From Nitrospirota bacterium (GTDB lineage Bacteria; Nitrospirota; Nitrospiria; Nitrospirales; UBA8639): 5,470 nt of DNA. Location of the stretch: contig CP070628.1 in NCBI GenBank assembly GCA_020355985.1, forward strand, positions 1,535,184 through 1,540,653, given 5' to 3'. This document shows positions 1-5,280 of this stretch, piece after piece. Within the stretch, counting starts at the first letter, position 1, and each line of letters opens with the position of its first letter. Both the position numbers and the translations under genes were made by a program. Under the pieces are notes generated by a model that saw only the letters and a program-made list of their open reading frames with translations, was not told the origin of the DNA and searched no databases.

Positions 1-172
1 CGGGTCCCGTACCGTGACTGTCGAGCAATTGGAGCAGGAACTCCTCATCACTCTCAGTTTACATTGCATGATTTGTGGCCATCATTCCTTTATAGGACGA
101 CCCGTGATTCGGCTACTCAAACGTCCCAACGTCACCATTCCGGATTCCATCACACGAGCAAGAAACGGATAA
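1..172 (+). CDS. C-terminal fragment of an unrecognised protein (5' end outside window)
   Basis: Reading from base 2, this frame stays open for 56 codons and stops with TAA at 170-172. The start lies before the window, so only the C-terminus is visible. The residues look protein-like: VTVEQLEQELL, then a cysteine/histidine patch HCMICGHH (residues 21-28 of the fragment), then a basic stretch RPVIRLLKRPN and a short tail ending TRARNG. The CxxC followed by two histidines could bind a metal, but with one such pair this is only a guess. I do not recognise the family. The fragment converges on the reductase gene, whose stop is 47 bp away, a normal arrangement for two converging genes. The other plus frame is also open here but runs into the reductase gene and has an unlikely composition, so I prefer this one. 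Confidence is limited because only 171 bases are visible. Confidence 0.45.
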   Translation, partial: GSRTVTVEQLEQELLITLSLHCMICGHHSFIGRPVIRLLKRPNVTIPDSITRARNG

Positions 173-219
173 CACCTCACTCGACCAGCCTTCCTTTTTC
201 AAATCAGCTCGCATTCCTT

Positions 220-1119
220 CTACCACGACTCCGTCCTGACAGACATAGGACACATATTCCATTCGCTTAGCCCTTGCACCAATTGACGACATGCAGAAAC
301 ACTTCCGCACACTCGTAGATCGGTATGCGAAAAATCAGGGACAAGTTCGAGTAACGGAGTCATATCAATTTGTTCTTCTCCAGAGGGCAAAATATTGGTC
401 CGGACGATTCGCCCCTTGAGAGAGCCCCAATTACTCGGCCATGATCGTGTTAATACCGGGACATAGCGAAAAGTCGGGGCAAACTGTTCTGCCATCTTCA
501 GGAGTTCTTGATGAAGCATCAATTGTTTTTCATGCCGCACGCTGGCAATCAGCGTCATATGCCCACGCCGTCCTCCACCCCCTTGTTCCCATTCCTGATG
601 GGCCATATAGCGAACATAAGAAAGAAACGGAGTAATGCCCGTTCCAAAAGCCACACATACCAATTGACGATCTTCCCAATCGCCATCGTCTTCTAAACGA
701 AGATTCACTTTCTTACATACGGTAGTATTTTCATATACGGTCGCGACACCTTGGCTTTCATCGACAGTCAAGCGAACATCAACCGGCTCTCCGGTTTTAT
801 ACCAATGATCAGCAACCTCAGACTGCCACCAAACGGAGGTGTCAGCTTTTGGTTGATGCGTATGATTAATAAACGTCTCGAGTAAGCCTGGTTCATTGCA
901 GGAAGAATTCGACCTGGTATACATTCTTCGGCGATACTTATCCGTCCGCATGCCCCAGGGCTTTGCCAAAAATGCCGTGCCCGGTCGCATTGTATCGTGA
1001 AGGGGATAACGCCTTCCGCCAAGTTCTACATAGTCGGGCAATGCCAATTGCACACGTCGGATTTCCCCAGGATCAATAACTTGAAGTTGAGCAATCCGAG
1101 CCGAAGCAACGTATTCCAT
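220..1119 (-). CDS. Ferredoxin-NADP(+) reductase-like FAD/NAD(P)-binding oxidoreductase
   Basis: The 299-residue protein has the two-domain layout of the ferredoxin-NADP reductase superfamily. In the N-terminal half, RMYTRS (residues 65-70) fits the RxYS/T motif that holds FAD. In the C-terminal half, FGTGITP (158-164) is the nucleotide-binding GTGxTP loop, YVPVLTRS (219-226) is a typical core strand, LKGRI follows at 234-238, and CGS (271-273) is the conserved NAD(P)-domain motif. The chain ends in Trp, matching the terminal aromatic residue that stacks on the flavin in enzymes such as E. coli Fpr. By family it would pass electrons between NAD(P)H and a ferredoxin or flavodoxin, probably in the cytoplasm, since no signal peptide or membrane segment is seen. 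No iron-sulfur or partner domain is fused. The stretch 109-150, where relatives usually carry a G-D-x-L...GPxG segment, is divergent and acidic. The start is supported by AAAGGA six bases upstream on the minus strand. It is divergent from flgM, and its electron partner is not in the window. Confidence 0.85.
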   Translation of the reverse strand: MEYVASARIAQLQVIDPGEIRRVQLALPDYVELGGRRYPLHDTMRPGTAFLAKPWGMRTDKYRRRMYTRSNSSCNEPGLLETFINHTHQPKADTSVWWQSEVADHWYKTGEPVDVRLTVDESQGVATVYENTTVCKKVNLRLEDDGDWEDRQLVCVAFGTGITPFLSYVRYMAHQEWEQGGGGRRGHMTLIASVRHEKQLMLHQELLKMAEQFAPTFRYVPVLTRSWPSNWGSLKGRIVRTNILPSGEEQIDMTPLLELVPDFSHTDLRVCGSVSACRQLVQGLSEWNMCPMSVRTESW

Positions 1120-1180
1120 ATGAAATCCTTTTTCGTCCCATCAGATATATTTTCCACTCAACCTGACATCCGACACCAAT

Positions 1181-1209
1181 TTGATTCTTTCATCCATTTT
1201 TAATATGAT
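1181..1209 (+). promoter_or_regulatory. Predicted sigma70-type promoter for flgM
   Basis: TTGATT (1181-1186) and TATGAT (1204-1209) are separated by exactly 17 bases. They match the -35 and -10 consensus at 4/6 and 5/6 positions. Transcription would start near 1216, giving a leader of about 25 bases before the flgM ATG. I saw no sigma28-type motif (TAAA-N15-GCCGATAA) in this spacer. No equally good promoter was found for the divergent reductase gene. Confidence 0.5.
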
Positions 1210-1240
1210 TTCTTTCAAGACTTTATCTTAGAAGACGCCC

Positions 1241-1540
1241 ATGAACCCTCTTTCTTCAATCCCATCTAGTTCCACTCAAACTCCTCCCTCTCAGAAGACT
1301 CCCTCCACTTCTGTAAAGGACAAAGATAAGAACGAACTTTCGACGCCACCAGAACAGCCAGAAACCGTATCCATCTCCGAGACCGGCAAGGAAATCAGCC
1401 AATACACTGGGGCCATGGCCGAACTGCCAGATGTCCGGGAAGAGCGAATCGGTCCGATTCAAGCAGCATTAAAAAAAGGTACCTACTCCGTTTCATCACA
1501 AGATCTTGCTGATAAACTTATTCAAGAACTCTCGTCTTAA
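1241..1540 (+). CDS. flgM: Negative regulator of flagellin synthesis, anti-sigma-28 factor FlgM
   Basis: This is a 99-residue protein, about the family's usual length. The first 40 residues are rich in Ser, Pro, Thr and Lys and look disordered, as expected for FlgM. The C-terminal half is the FlgM domain: VSISETGKEI (43-52), then LPDVREERI (62-70), a short helix, GTYSVSSQDLADKLIQEL (80-97) and the end. This half binds the flagellar sigma factor FliA (sigma28) and holds late flagellar genes off until the hook-basal body is complete, when FlgM is exported through the flagellar type III apparatus. The ribosome site is weak (AGAAG about six bases before ATG). The gene has its own sigma70-type promoter and is not flanked by flgN or flgK here. 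The next plus-strand gene is a PilZ protein that may also act on motility. No clear intrinsic terminator follows. The identification is strong. Confidence 0.92.
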   Translation: MNPLSSIPSSSTQTPPSQKTPSTSVKDKDKNELSTPPEQPETVSISETGKEISQYTGAMAELPDVREERIGPIQAALKKGTYSVSSQDLADKLIQELSS

Positions 1541-1817
1541 TCCCCTGCTCATCATCTCCAACGTTTTGAGAGACCCCTAACATCGAAACTCTACAAGGGT
1601 TTACTCCCAAACATTTCTGGGTTCGTTGCCCTCCGGTTTCTTGAAATGAGGAGAATATCTCCGAAATATCACCCTCCACACGTTTCCTGCATTCTAGAAT
1701 TTTTATGGAGTTGCTGTATATCTTTGAATATTCGTGCTCGTTTCTCATTCTAAATCTTGTTTCTTTATGTTTTGCCTTGTAGCATGAGGCACGACAACCG
1801 AAAAGGGGATGATGAGT
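1541..1817. other. 277-bp intergenic gap, flgM to PilZ gene
   Basis: No gene is supported here. A minus-strand open frame crosses it but overlaps the end of flgM and has no family features. A short perfect stem, GGAGA-ATA-TCTCC, lies at 1650-1662 without a T-tract, so it is not a convincing terminator. TTGAAT at 1724-1729 with TCTAAA at 1749-1754 (19-base spacer) is a very weak promoter candidate for the PilZ gene. Confidence 0.5.
1801..1808 (+). promoter_or_regulatory. Ribosome binding site that decides the PilZ gene start
   Basis: AAAAGGGG ends directly before the first of three close ATG codons (1809, 1812, 1818). It would be too close to use the first two. It lies nine bases before the ATG at 1818, an acceptable distance, so 1818 is the preferred start. 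The difference is only three residues. Confidence 0.45.
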
Positions 1818-2471
1818 ATGACTTCTCGCTACCCAGCCATGGGTTCAAACATTCTTTGGTTAACCATTTCATCCAACCAAGAGGATTTGTTAATCAAATC
1901 TTCCCTCCTAGGCTTAGGGCCAGATCATTCGCTTCTCTGCGCCATACCAACCGATCAACCGCTTGAAGCATTAACCACGGGATTGTCTTGCAAAGGTCGC
2001 TCATATATTGACGGAGAGATTTATGAATTTGAAACGGTGATTCAAGAATTCCTTACATTTCCCCCAGCCATACGGTTGGAAGCTCCACTCAATATCCTGC
2101 ATCAAATTCCCCGCTCATTTCCTCGCTTGACAGTCGACCTTCTCGGAGCCGTCCGTCCCCTTAGCAGAAATGGCCATATTCTTGCGGTTCTTCCAGTACA
2201 AATGAGCAACCTCTCCCCAACCGGATGTCAATTCAGCATCGACCCTTTGGCCTGGCCAAAAGTTTCTACCTTACATCTCTACCTAAGTTGTCGAATGCCG
2301 GGAGTCGATCACCAATCAAAATTCCATGGATTAATCGAATGGGTGCATCCCACAAATGAACTCATGATGGGTATCCAGTTCATCTTTGAATCCGACCAAG
2401 ATATTGCCAAACAAGATGTTTTTCAGTGGTATACCTCTCAACAAGCCAATCTCGTCAATACCCGAGCTTAG
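1818..2471 (+). CDS. YcgR-like PilZ-domain c-di-GMP-binding protein (flagellar brake family)
   Basis: This 217-residue protein has two parts. Residues of about 10-95 resemble the YcgR N-terminal (PilZN-type) beta domain: a short Gly-containing strand pattern, then GEIYEFETVIQEF (66-78) and FPPAIRLEAP (81-90), which matches the usual 'y.F.t.v...p...l.l..P' pattern. Directly after it comes the PilZ domain with both c-di-GMP signatures intact. RSFPR (99-103) is the RxxxR motif in the linker, and NLSPTG (131-136) is the D/NxSxxG motif. GIQF (185-188) is the usual last-strand motif. In relatives, c-di-GMP binding makes the protein act on the flagellar motor and slow swimming. Whether this one does so is inferred from domain order and from flgM next door. 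No signal peptide or membrane segment is seen. An ATG at 1809 would add three residues but fits the ribosome site less well. The protein is cytoplasmic and is probably transcribed separately from flgM, given the 277-bp gap. Confidence 0.8.
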   Translation: MTSRYPAMGSNILWLTISSNQEDLLIKSSLLGLGPDHSLLCAIPTDQPLEALTTGLSCKGRSYIDGEIYEFETVIQEFLTFPPAIRLEAPLNILHQIPRSFPRLTVDLLGAVRPLSRNGHILAVLPVQMSNLSPTGCQFSIDPLAWPKVSTLHLYLSCRMPGVDHQSKFHGLIEWVHPTNELMMGIQFIFESDQDIAKQDVFQWYTSQQANLVNTRA

Positions 2472-2713
2472 GGCCTCGCATTGCTCCTATCTTGTCCGTG
2501 AGTCACAGTGGTTCCATTCTGAAAATCTCGCTCTTGACTCTATAAAATTTTTCAGGCTCATTTCTATCCAAGCCCACTCGTTTTGCTTTTATTGCGTTAT
2601 TCAACCTTTCGACTCGGATAATGAGAGCCAGGCCTATAAAGTAATCAGGGCTTGCTGAACAGGTGCCAGTTGCCTGCCTAGGAAGCTTCCGATTACAATA
2701 AACTCCAATTTCC

Positions 2714-2740
2714 TTGATTTTTAGAATTATTTTCTATCAT
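2714..2740 (+). promoter_or_regulatory. Possible promoter for the DAHP synthase gene
   Basis: TTGATT (2714-2719) and TATCAT (2735-2740) match the sigma70 elements at 4/6 and 5/6 positions. The spacer is only 15 bases, shorter than the preferred 17. Transcription would start near 2747, about 37 bases before the ATG. The region is AT-rich, so a chance match is quite possible. Confidence 0.3.
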
Positions 2741-2770
2741 CGTTACTGGTCATTGATTGCTATCTTTACC

Positions 2771-2775
2771 GAGGA
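2771..2775 (+). promoter_or_regulatory. Ribosome binding site that decides the DAHP synthase start
   Basis: GAGGA lies eight bases before the ATG at 2784. This favours that codon over the upstream in-frame TTG at 2757, which would place the ribosome site inside the coding region. Confidence 0.7.
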
Positions 2776-2783
2776 CGTGTCTC

Positions 2784-3860
2784 ATGACTGAGCGTATTAC
2801 CAACCAAAACGTTATTGATATTGCCCCTCTTCCTGCCCCGAAACACATGCAGGAAATGCTCCCCCTCCCTCACGAAACGGGCCAAATGGTGCTACAGGCC
2901 CGACAAGCCATACGAGATATTCTTCATGGACAAGATACCCATCGCTTGGCAGTCATTATCGGCCCATGCTCAATTCATGATCCTGAAGCCGCTATTCAAT
3001 ATGCAGAACAGCTCAAACAGGTAGCTGATCGTGTACGTGACCATCTTTTGGTCATCTTACGAACGTATTTTGAAAAGCCCCGCACCACCGTTGGCTGGAA
3101 AGGTCTCATTAACGATCCGAATCTGGACGGATCTTGTGATATCGGAGGAGGGTTCGAACTCGCTCGCTCTATTTTACTGAAAATCAATCAATTGGGAATG
3201 CCCTGTGCGACTGAATTTCTGGATCCCGTCACACCTCAATATATTTCTGATTTAATTAGCTGGTCGGCTATTGGTGCACGCACTACGGAAAGCCAAACAC
3301 ATAGGGAAATGGCAAGCGGCTTATCCATGCCTGTGGGCTTAAAAAATGGTACAGATGGGGGACTTCAAGTGGCCCTCAACGCCATGATTGCCGCACGGCA
3401 TCCCCAGAGCTTTATAGGCATCAATGCCGAAGGCCTGACTTCCATCATCAAAACCAATGGAAATCCTGATCGCCACCTCGTACTTAGGGGTGGAGGGGGA
3501 AAGGTTAATTACAATCCAGAAGACATATCCGAAGCCGTCCAGTGTCTCTCCAAAGAAGACATTTGCCGTCCTGTCATGGTTGATTGCTCTCATGGCAACT
3601 CGGAAAAAGACCACACTCGCCAGGTTCCAGTAGCCCGATCAGTGATGAATCAATTTACTGAGGGTCAAACAGCCATTATGGGCCTTTTAATCGAAAGCAA
3701 TCTCAATCAAGGAAATCAAAAATGGGAAGCAGGCAAATCGCTGGATTGGGGAGTGTCAATTACAGATGCCTGCATTGGGTGGGAAGATACCGAACATCTT
3801 CTTGATGAACTTGCGGAAACGTTAGATAAATCCACAAACAAAACCACTGTCCCGGGTTAA
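2784..3860 (+). CDS. aroG: 3-deoxy-7-phosphoheptulonate (DAHP) synthase, class I AroF/G/H type
   Basis: This 358-residue enzyme condenses phosphoenolpyruvate with erythrose 4-phosphate, the first step of the shikimate pathway to Phe, Tyr and Trp. It is full length and collinear with the E. coli enzymes. GPCSIHD (60-66) supplies the metal ligand Cys62. LRTYFEKPRTTVGWKG (92-107) is the substrate signature with Arg93, Lys98 and Arg100. GARTTESQTHRE (164-175) carries Arg166, and GLKNGTDG (185-192) carries Lys187. DCSHGNS (267-273) gives His270, LLIESNL (301-307) gives Glu304, and SITDACIGWED (325-335) gives Asp328; these complete the metal site. The N-terminal extension of about 50 residues, which holds the feedback-inhibitor site in this family, is present, so allosteric control is likely. 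Which amino acid inhibits it cannot be read with confidence; the local LSMPVG wording is similar to AroF as well as AroG. The aroG symbol is used in the general sense. The gene is apparently monocistronic, with no aromatic-pathway neighbours in view. Confidence 0.95.
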   Translation: MTERITNQNVIDIAPLPAPKHMQEMLPLPHETGQMVLQARQAIRDILHGQDTHRLAVIIGPCSIHDPEAAIQYAEQLKQVADRVRDHLLVILRTYFEKPRTTVGWKGLINDPNLDGSCDIGGGFELARSILLKINQLGMPCATEFLDPVTPQYISDLISWSAIGARTTESQTHREMASGLSMPVGLKNGTDGGLQVALNAMIAARHPQSFIGINAEGLTSIIKTNGNPDRHLVLRGGGGKVNYNPEDISEAVQCLSKEDICRPVMVDCSHGNSEKDHTRQVPVARSVMNQFTEGQTAIMGLLIESNLNQGNQKWEAGKSLDWGVSITDACIGWEDTEHLLDELAETLDKSTNKTTVPG

Positions 3861-3878
3861 TCACACAACCCACCCGTG

Positions 3879-3907
3879 AGGAAGGTGAGCAACCGTTCCT
3901 GGTTTTT
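3879..3907 (+). terminator. Probable intrinsic terminator after the DAHP synthase gene
   Basis: AGGAAGGT (3879-3886) pairs with ACCGTTCCT (3892-3900) through a five-base loop and one bulged G at 3895. GGTTTTT follows, giving a five-T tract at 3903-3907. It starts 18 bp past the stop codon and ends just before the converging merC gene's stop, a fitting place to end the aroG transcript. Confidence 0.55.
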
Positions 3908-3912
3908 CTGAA

Positions 3913-4407
3913 TTACGAATTGGAAGATAATTCGGGAATAGGTTCTATCTGAGAAGAGGTAGATTCATGAGCATGCTCATGAGTATGACAGCCCAGATGA
4001 TGCCCTAGCTGATGGCAAAGACGGCGATTCCAAAAACCAGCCCAGGCTATTAAAGAAGCTCCAAGGACATCAAGAAAAATTTCCTTCCCACTCCCCGCCT
4101 CTACCCAGAGATGGGAAACCGTCAACACGAAAAGCCCCAGAACAGTCAGAACCGTCGGACGGATATCCCGGTGGCGAGGATACGTGGCTAATAATCCAAA
4201 CCCCGCTAATAGGGCAATAACGGCTACAAAGACCCATTCAGTCGTATCAGCCCAAAAAGCTCCCAAAATGCCGTCCAAGCCATCCCAGGAATGGGCAGCA
4301 ATGACAGGAAGCGCCAGCAAGGCCAATGGCGTTACCGCGCAATGCACCGCACAAATGAGAGAGGCAACAGATCCGGCTTTAGAGAGTTTGGGACCAAACG
4401 TACTCAT
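3913..4407 (-). CDS. MerC-domain inner-membrane protein with His/Cys-rich C-terminal tail
   Basis: This 164-residue membrane protein matches the MerC domain family. The hallmark is SLICAVHCAVTPLALLALP (16-34), with Cys19, His22 and Cys23 at the start of the first membrane segment. Four hydrophobic segments are visible at about 13-37, 57-76, 84-103 and 109-126. The tail, residues 131-147, holds seven His and two Cys (CHQLGHHLGC then HTHEHAH) and probably binds or buffers a soft or transition metal. True MerC moves Hg(II) across the inner membrane, but no other mer gene is present. The wider family is found beside non-mercury metal regulators, so I do not call this mercury transport. It starts 17 bp after the Fur-family gene on the same strand, so the two are probably co-transcribed and metal-controlled. 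The ribosome site is weak (AAGAAAG about eight bases before ATG), which also suits translation coupled to the upstream gene. The metal is unknown; nickel or zinc are reasonable candidates. Confidence 0.75.
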   Translation of the reverse strand: MSTFGPKLSKAGSVASLICAVHCAVTPLALLALPVIAAHSWDGLDGILGAFWADTTEWVFVAVIALLAGFGLLATYPRHRDIRPTVLTVLGLFVLTVSHLWVEAGSGKEIFLDVLGASLIAWAGFWNRRLCHQLGHHLGCHTHEHAHESTSSQIEPIPELSSNS

Positions 4408-4424
4408 TCTCTGACTTTCTTAGG

Positions 4425-4847
4425 TTATTGGCATTCAGGACAGAACCCTGTGAATTCCAGGGTATGATCACCTACGACAAATTGCGTGCGTTTTTCAATC
4501 AACTTGGTAATTTTCTTCAATGGGCACAACAGTAAATCCTCTATTTGCCCACAAATCTGACACCGAATATGATGATGATGCTTTCGTCCTTCTTTCAATT
4601 CATAACGGGATTGGCCTTCTTGAAAAAGATCCAATTGAACGACAAGACCCAGTTCCTTCAACACATTCACCGTCCGATAAACCGTAGCTAAATCAATCGC
4701 AACCTGATCTTTCTGTAATTGCGCAAAAATTTCAGAAGCACTCAATGGTTGATGGGTGCGTTCTAACAATGCCAATACAGCTTTTCGGGTGCGAGTCATC
4801 CGCCGCCCCGTAGCCCGCAACCCTTTACTAATAGTGGGCTCCAACAT
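4425..4847 (-). CDS. Fur-family metal-responsive transcriptional regulator
   Basis: This is a 140-residue Fur-family repressor. The winged-helix DNA-binding domain spans about 1-80, with the recognition helix DLATVYRTVNVL (52-63), followed by FQEGQSRYEL (75-84). The dimer and metal domain contains KHHHHIRC (89-96), structural-zinc cysteines C96-x-x-C99 and C136-x-x-C139, and GDHTLEFTGFCPEC (126-139) with His128. Such proteins bind a metal and then repress promoters. The sensed signal is unclear. Asp104 sits five residues after the second Cys, as Asp104 does in B. subtilis PerR. Glu83 falls where PerR has Asp85 and Fur has Glu. The operator-like site in its own promoter resembles the Nur (nickel) motif. 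Fur, Zur, PerR and Nur roles therefore remain open, and no symbol is given. The start is supported by AAGG nine bases upstream. It is the first gene of a probable two-gene operon with the MerC-domain gene. Confidence 0.92.
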   Translation of the reverse strand: MLEPTISKGLRATGRRMTRTRKAVLALLERTHQPLSASEIFAQLQKDQVAIDLATVYRTVNVLKELGLVVQLDLFQEGQSRYELKEGRKHHHHIRCQICGQIEDLLLCPLKKITKLIEKRTQFVVGDHTLEFTGFCPECQ

Positions 4848-4898
4848 CAGCTTAAACCTTCAATAGGTAAATCAAAGGCAACCAATCAAAAAACTTTA

Positions 4899-4915
4899 TT
4901 GCAAGTCTTTTGCAA
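4899..4915. promoter_or_regulatory. Operator-like repeat TTGCAA-N5-TTGCAA upstream of the Fur-family gene
   Basis: Two perfect TTGCAA hexamers (4899-4904 and 4910-4915) are separated by GTCTT. Each hexamer is itself a palindrome, so the pair reads as both a direct and an inverted repeat. Dyad symmetry extends outward with TTA on the left and TAA on the right, the right arm having one extra A. The form is the same as the Nur box (tTGCaa-N5-ttGCAA) described in Streptomyces coelicolor. The site overlaps the -10 element and start point of the predicted promoter of the Fur-family gene, as expected for a self-repressed regulator. The pattern is seen directly; binding is inferred. Confidence 0.6.
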
Positions 4916-4941
4916 ATAACATAGCCTGACGGCATTGTCAA
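4913..4941 (-). promoter_or_regulatory. Predicted promoter of the Fur-family/merC operon
   Basis: On the minus strand, a perfect -35 TTGACA (4936-4941) is followed by a 17-base spacer ending in the extended -10 pair TG one base before TATTTG (4913-4918). The -10 hexamer is weak (4/6 at best), but the perfect -35 and the TGn extension compensate. Transcription would begin near 4906, inside the TTGCAA repeat, leaving a leader of about 60 bases. Confidence 0.5.
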
Positions 4942-5280
4942 TATTCTCAGTATTTCTTTGTAGGTTTCAATTTTTTGAGACTATTCTCTCAATGTTTTTT
5001 GAGTATTGAATATTGAGCCATCGCAATATAAAAGATGGCTTAGGAGCACCATTAAGCAAATTTGCTAAAACTGAAAGCATATCATGCGAAACAACAAAGG
5101 GCTTCCAGGTGAAATGTGGGGGAAAATGCGACTAAGATCCGTAGCAGGGAGCTTCTAGCTGTGGTTGTGTAAGAAAGCCAAAGGGCATTATTCGTATGAC
5201 GGCTGGGCAATAGGCAGCTCTGAGAAAGCAACAAAAAGACAATTGAAGTTTTTTATCGGCAGGAACGAAAGGCAGGAAGA
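4942..5280. other. 339-bp gene-free region with clustered short repeats
   Basis: No gene is supported. TTTTTTGAG occurs twice, at 4971-4979 and 4995-5003. TTGAGA/TCTCAA form a 6-bp stem at 4975-4992 followed by six T on the plus strand, a weak terminator-like element. TCAATATTC (4938-4946) recurs inverted as GAATATTGA (5008-5016). A tandem TATTGAR heptamer occupies 5004-5017. AGCCATC/GATGGCT (5016-5022, 5034-5040) form a 7-bp stem with an 11-base loop. AGCAAATTTGCT (5055-5066) is a perfect palindrome. The rest, 5070-5257, shows only small spurious frames. A promoter-like TTGAAT-N15-TATAAA (5006-5032, plus) has no gene after it. A small RNA is possible but unproven. Confidence 0.4.
5258..5278. 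repeat. Two-copy direct repeat GGCAGGAA with a 13-base period
   Basis: GGCAGGAA at 5258-5265 is repeated exactly at 5271-5278 after CGAAA. It lies just beyond the stop codon of the OmpA-like gene. Two copies of eight bases can arise by chance or by slippage. No stem or T-tract makes it a terminator for that gene. Confidence 0.4.

Larger units (their letters stand above)
2472..2783. other. 312-bp intergenic region upstream of the DAHP synthase gene
   Basis: No gene is supported. An open frame running in from inside the PilZ gene ends at 2658 but is a shadow with no start signal of its own. I looked for an aromatic-residue leader peptide or attenuator and saw none that convinces. The one short ATG frame near 2621 encodes only seven residues with no Phe, Tyr or Trp run. 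A perfect 10-bp palindrome GGAAGCTTCC lies at 2681-2690, with no T-tract after it. A weak promoter candidate is listed separately. The PilZ gene has no clear terminator here. Confidence 0.5.

Noticed and set aside
64..270. Plus-strand open frame of 68 codons at the left edge
   Set aside because: It overlaps the end of the reductase gene, has an unlikely Ser/His/Arg/Thr-rich composition and no ribosome site. The neighbouring frame ending at 172 is more protein-like.
113..310. Minus-strand open frame overlapping the reductase stop
   Set aside because: It runs out of phase across the conserved C-terminal codons of the reductase and shows no family features.
1650..1662. GGAGA-ATA-TCTCC stem as a terminator
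   Set aside because: It has only five base pairs, no T-tract, and sits over 100 bp past flgM.
1518..1748. Minus-strand 76-codon frame between flgM and the PilZ gene
   Set aside because: It overlaps the flgM 3' end antisense, with no recognised motif or ribosome site.
2534..2546. TTGACT next to TATAAA
   Set aside because: The two hexamers are separated by one base, so they cannot be a -35/-10 pair.
2386..2658. Plus-strand 90-codon frame starting inside the PilZ gene
   Set aside because: It is a shadow of the PilZ gene that runs into the spacer. Its end contains some aromatic residues, but there is no start signal for a leader peptide.
2757..2783. Upstream TTG start for the DAHP synthase
   Set aside because: The GAGGA ribosome site at 2771-2775 lies inside this extension, and the ATG at 2784 gives the family's usual N-terminus.
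3913..4407. Mercury-resistance (mer) operon
   Set aside because: Only a MerC-type domain is present. There is no merR, merT, merP or merA, and the partner is a Fur-family regulator.
5084..5158. 24-codon plus-strand frame beginning MRNNKGLPGEMW
   Set aside because: It is very short, with a poor ribosome site and no known family; a chance frame is the simplest explanation.
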